Assembly (NCBI GenBank): GCA_041672385.1
Contig: JBAYZQ010000115.1
Coordinates: forward strand, 1-7,615
Source: JBAYZQ01 sp041672385
Lineage (GTDB): Bacteria > Spirochaetota > Spirochaetia > Sphaerochaetales > Sphaerochaetaceae
Reading direction: 5' to 3'
DNA length: 7,615 nucleotides
A program made the translations under genes and the position numbers. Below the pieces are notes generated by a model. The model did no database searches. It saw nothing but the letters and a program-made list of their open reading frames with translations, and had not been told where the DNA came from. Numbering within the stretch: position 1 is the first letter of the stretch; each line of letters opens with the position of its first letter. Positions 6,364 to 7,615 of this stretch are shown piece by piece.

Positions 6364-7387
6364 ATGACTGTCAAAAGAATTAGCATGAAAGACATAGCAA
6401 AGGAAGCTGGAGTATCAGTTGCAACTGTTTCCTATGTAGTAAATAAGCGTAAAGACCAATCAATTGCTAAAGCTACTATTGATCGTATTGAAGATGCAGT
6501 TAAAAAACTTGGTTATGTTCCTAACATGGCAGCCCGTTCTTTGGTTGGAAACCAATCTTATCTTATAGGAGTTGTAATTCCACAGACTGAACCAGGAAAA
6601 CAATTCATGTTTTCAAATCCTTTTTATGGAGAATTACTTTCAAGTATAGAATTCAATAAGAGTAGCTGGTTATCATATTTTAATTAGTGGAACTGATATC
6701 AACCAAAGCTATCTTGAAATTGCCAATAAAAGAAGTCTAGATGGAATAATAATTGTTGGTATTCAACCAGAAAATTACTACAAAGAATTGAAAAATTCAC
6801 AGATTCCAACAGTCCTTATTGACTGTTATTGTAAAGATTTACCTTTTATGAAAATTTCAACTTCTGATAGAAAAGGTGCTAAGATTGCAACCCAGTATTT
6901 AATTGACAAAGGACATAAGAAAATTGGATTTGCTTCAGGTGTAATTTCTAATAACGGAGTTACCTATGAAAGATATCAAGGTTTCAGTGAATCGTTAAAA
7001 AATGCAGGTCTTAAGGTAAATAAAAATTACATTTATCCTGGAAATGTTTCTCAGGAATATGGAAGACAACTTGCTTTTGAAATTGCAAAACAAAAAGACA
7101 GACCAACAGCAATATTTGCATGTGCTGATATTATTGCAATTGGACTTATTAATGGCTTTAAACACACAGGAATAAAAGTTCCTCAAGATATTTCAATAAT
7201 TGGATTTGATGATACCTGGCTAGCCAAAGATTGTGATCCACAACTTACTACCATAAAACAGGATGTTGCAATAAAAGGTGAAAAAGCTATTGAGATGTTA
7301 ATAAATAAAGAAAAGAACAAAAAGGAAATCATCCTTGATGTTGAATTGATAATTAGAGAATCAGTTAAACAAATGGAGGTAGAATAA
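6364..7387 (+). pseudogene. LacI-family transcriptional regulator broken by one frameshift
   Basis: Residues 1-97 (frame from the ATG at 6364) carry the LacI DNA-binding domain: MKDIAKEAGVSVATVSYVVN helix-turn-helix (8-27), hinge helix PNMAARSL (53-60) and the start of the sugar-binding core NPFYGELLSSIEF. The frame then runs to a TAG at 6685. From about 6659 a second frame continues the fold without a break: RVAGYHILISGTD, then LDGIIIVG, then GHKKIGFASG, and the typical end IIGFDDTWLAKDCDPQLTTI, to TAA at 7385. The full span of 1024 bp is one base over a multiple of three, so a single +1 insertion near 6651-6660 (TTCAATAAG) explains everything. The repaired length of 340 residues is normal. 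It would have repressed a sugar operon and released on binding a sugar ligand. A sequencing error or a recent mutation are both possible, because the rest is well preserved. GGGAG (6348-6352) serves as ribosome site, with a long spacer of 11. Confidence 0.88.
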
Positions 7388-7402
7388 AAGGAGAGAAAAA
7401 AA

Positions 7403-7430
7403 TCCCGGAAAATTTTGACGGTTCCCGGGA
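7403..7430 (-). terminator. GC-rich hairpin, terminator-like on the minus strand
   Basis: TCCCGGAA (7403-7410) pairs with TTCCCGGGA (7422-7430), eight pairs with one bulged C and an 11-base loop. On the minus strand the stem runs into seven Ts (7402-7396), a complete intrinsic terminator. On the plus strand the downstream sequence is AACAAGATTA with no T run, so termination after lacI would be poor. No minus-strand gene is visible here. It may act as a transcript-stabilising or attenuating hairpin on the plus strand instead. 7422-7431 is also a perfect 10-bp palindrome, TTCCCGGGAA. Confidence 0.5.
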
Positions 7431-7444
7431 AACAAGATTATGTT

Positions 7445-7474
7445 GTAAAGATTACTTTACTTATTAAGTATAGT
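7445..7474 (+). promoter_or_regulatory. Overlapping dyads and possible -10 before the secreted-protein gene
   Basis: GTAAAG-ATTA-CTTTAC (7445-7460) is a perfect inverted repeat. It overlaps a second one, TACTTA-T-TAAGTA (7458-7470). A -10-like TATAGT (7469-7474) abuts them, but no good -35 is seen at 16-18 bp. Neither dyad has the central CG of the lacI operator, so a different regulator, or RNA folding, is more likely. A further small dyad, GGTC-TTTT-GACC, lies at 7497-7508. Confidence 0.35.
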
Positions 7475-7527
7475 AAATTCGCCATTTTTTGTATACGGTC
7501 TTTTGACCAATAAAAAAAGAGGAAATT

Positions 7528-7615
7528 ATGAAAAATTTGAATTTAAAAAAAACATTTGTGATGTTAACTATTTTATTACTGTTAACTGGCTCCATTTTTG
7601 CCCAAGCGGAAACTG
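7528..7615 (+). CDS. Secreted protein, N-terminal fragment (probably a sugar-binding protein)
   Basis: Only 29 codons lie inside the window. GAGGA (7519-7523) precedes the ATG by four bases. The peptide begins MKNLNLKKTF, a lysine-rich n-region, followed by a hydrophobic core VMLTILLLLTGSIF and an AQA signal peptidase I site before ET. No lipobox cysteine is seen. Position after a LacI-family gene and in the same direction suggests the substrate-binding protein of a sugar ABC transporter, but no mature sequence is available to prove it. Confidence 0.7.
   Translation, partial: MKNLNLKKTFVMLTILLLLTGSIFAQAET

Noticed and set aside
1..7615. CRISPR array, tRNA, rRNA or insertion sequence
   Set aside because: No regularly spaced repeats, tRNA-like cloverleaf, rRNA segment or transposase motif was found on either strand.

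Overview
The window is AT-rich (about 30% GC by eye), uses the standard stop codons (TGA ends the first gene), and has strong Shine-Dalgarno sites and sigma70-type promoters. It looks like a low-GC, fermentative, sugar-using bacterium. The last gene's signal peptide ends in a 'SIFAQA' pattern of the kind common in spirochaetes, but the phylum cannot be fixed from this window.

Layout. (1) Positions 1-2837, plus strand: the C-terminal part of a GH125-like six-hairpin glycosidase, translationally coupled by an 8-bp ATGAATGA overlap to a complete GH65 disaccharide phosphorylase/hydrolase. (2) Positions 2864-5137, minus strand: a two-gene RloA-RloB (AbiL-type) anti-phage cassette with its own promoter; the ATPase and the RloB effector overlap by 8 bp. 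(3) Positions 5214-5819, minus strand: an uncharacterised small methyltransferase-like protein whose true start is probably a GTG with a very strong ribosome binding site. (4) Positions 5839-6176, minus strand: a heavily damaged dihydrofolate-reductase-family (RibD C-terminal-like) gene, found by reading across a frameshift and two in-frame stops; it also lacks its middle. (5) Positions 6300-7387, plus strand: a consensus promoter, a CpG-centred palindromic operator at the expected transcription start, and a LacI-family regulator broken by one +1 frameshift. (6) Positions 7388-7615: a structured intergenic region with a GC-rich hairpin, followed by the start of a secreted protein, probably a sugar-binding protein.

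How it fits together. The plus-strand genes read as a sugar-uptake and oligosaccharide-cleavage locus: two glycoside-active enzymes, a LacI regulator and an exported protein. A minus-strand block of about 3.4 kb, carrying defence genes, a methyltransferase-like orphan and a decayed gene, lies between the enzymes and the regulator. This suggests a variable insertion site. The damaged reductase and the broken regulator both lie at the right-hand side of the block. No wholly new system was proven. The most unusual items are the enlarged RloB variant with a D-T-E motif, the hidden reductase pseudogene, and the frameshifted regulator that keeps an intact promoter and operator.
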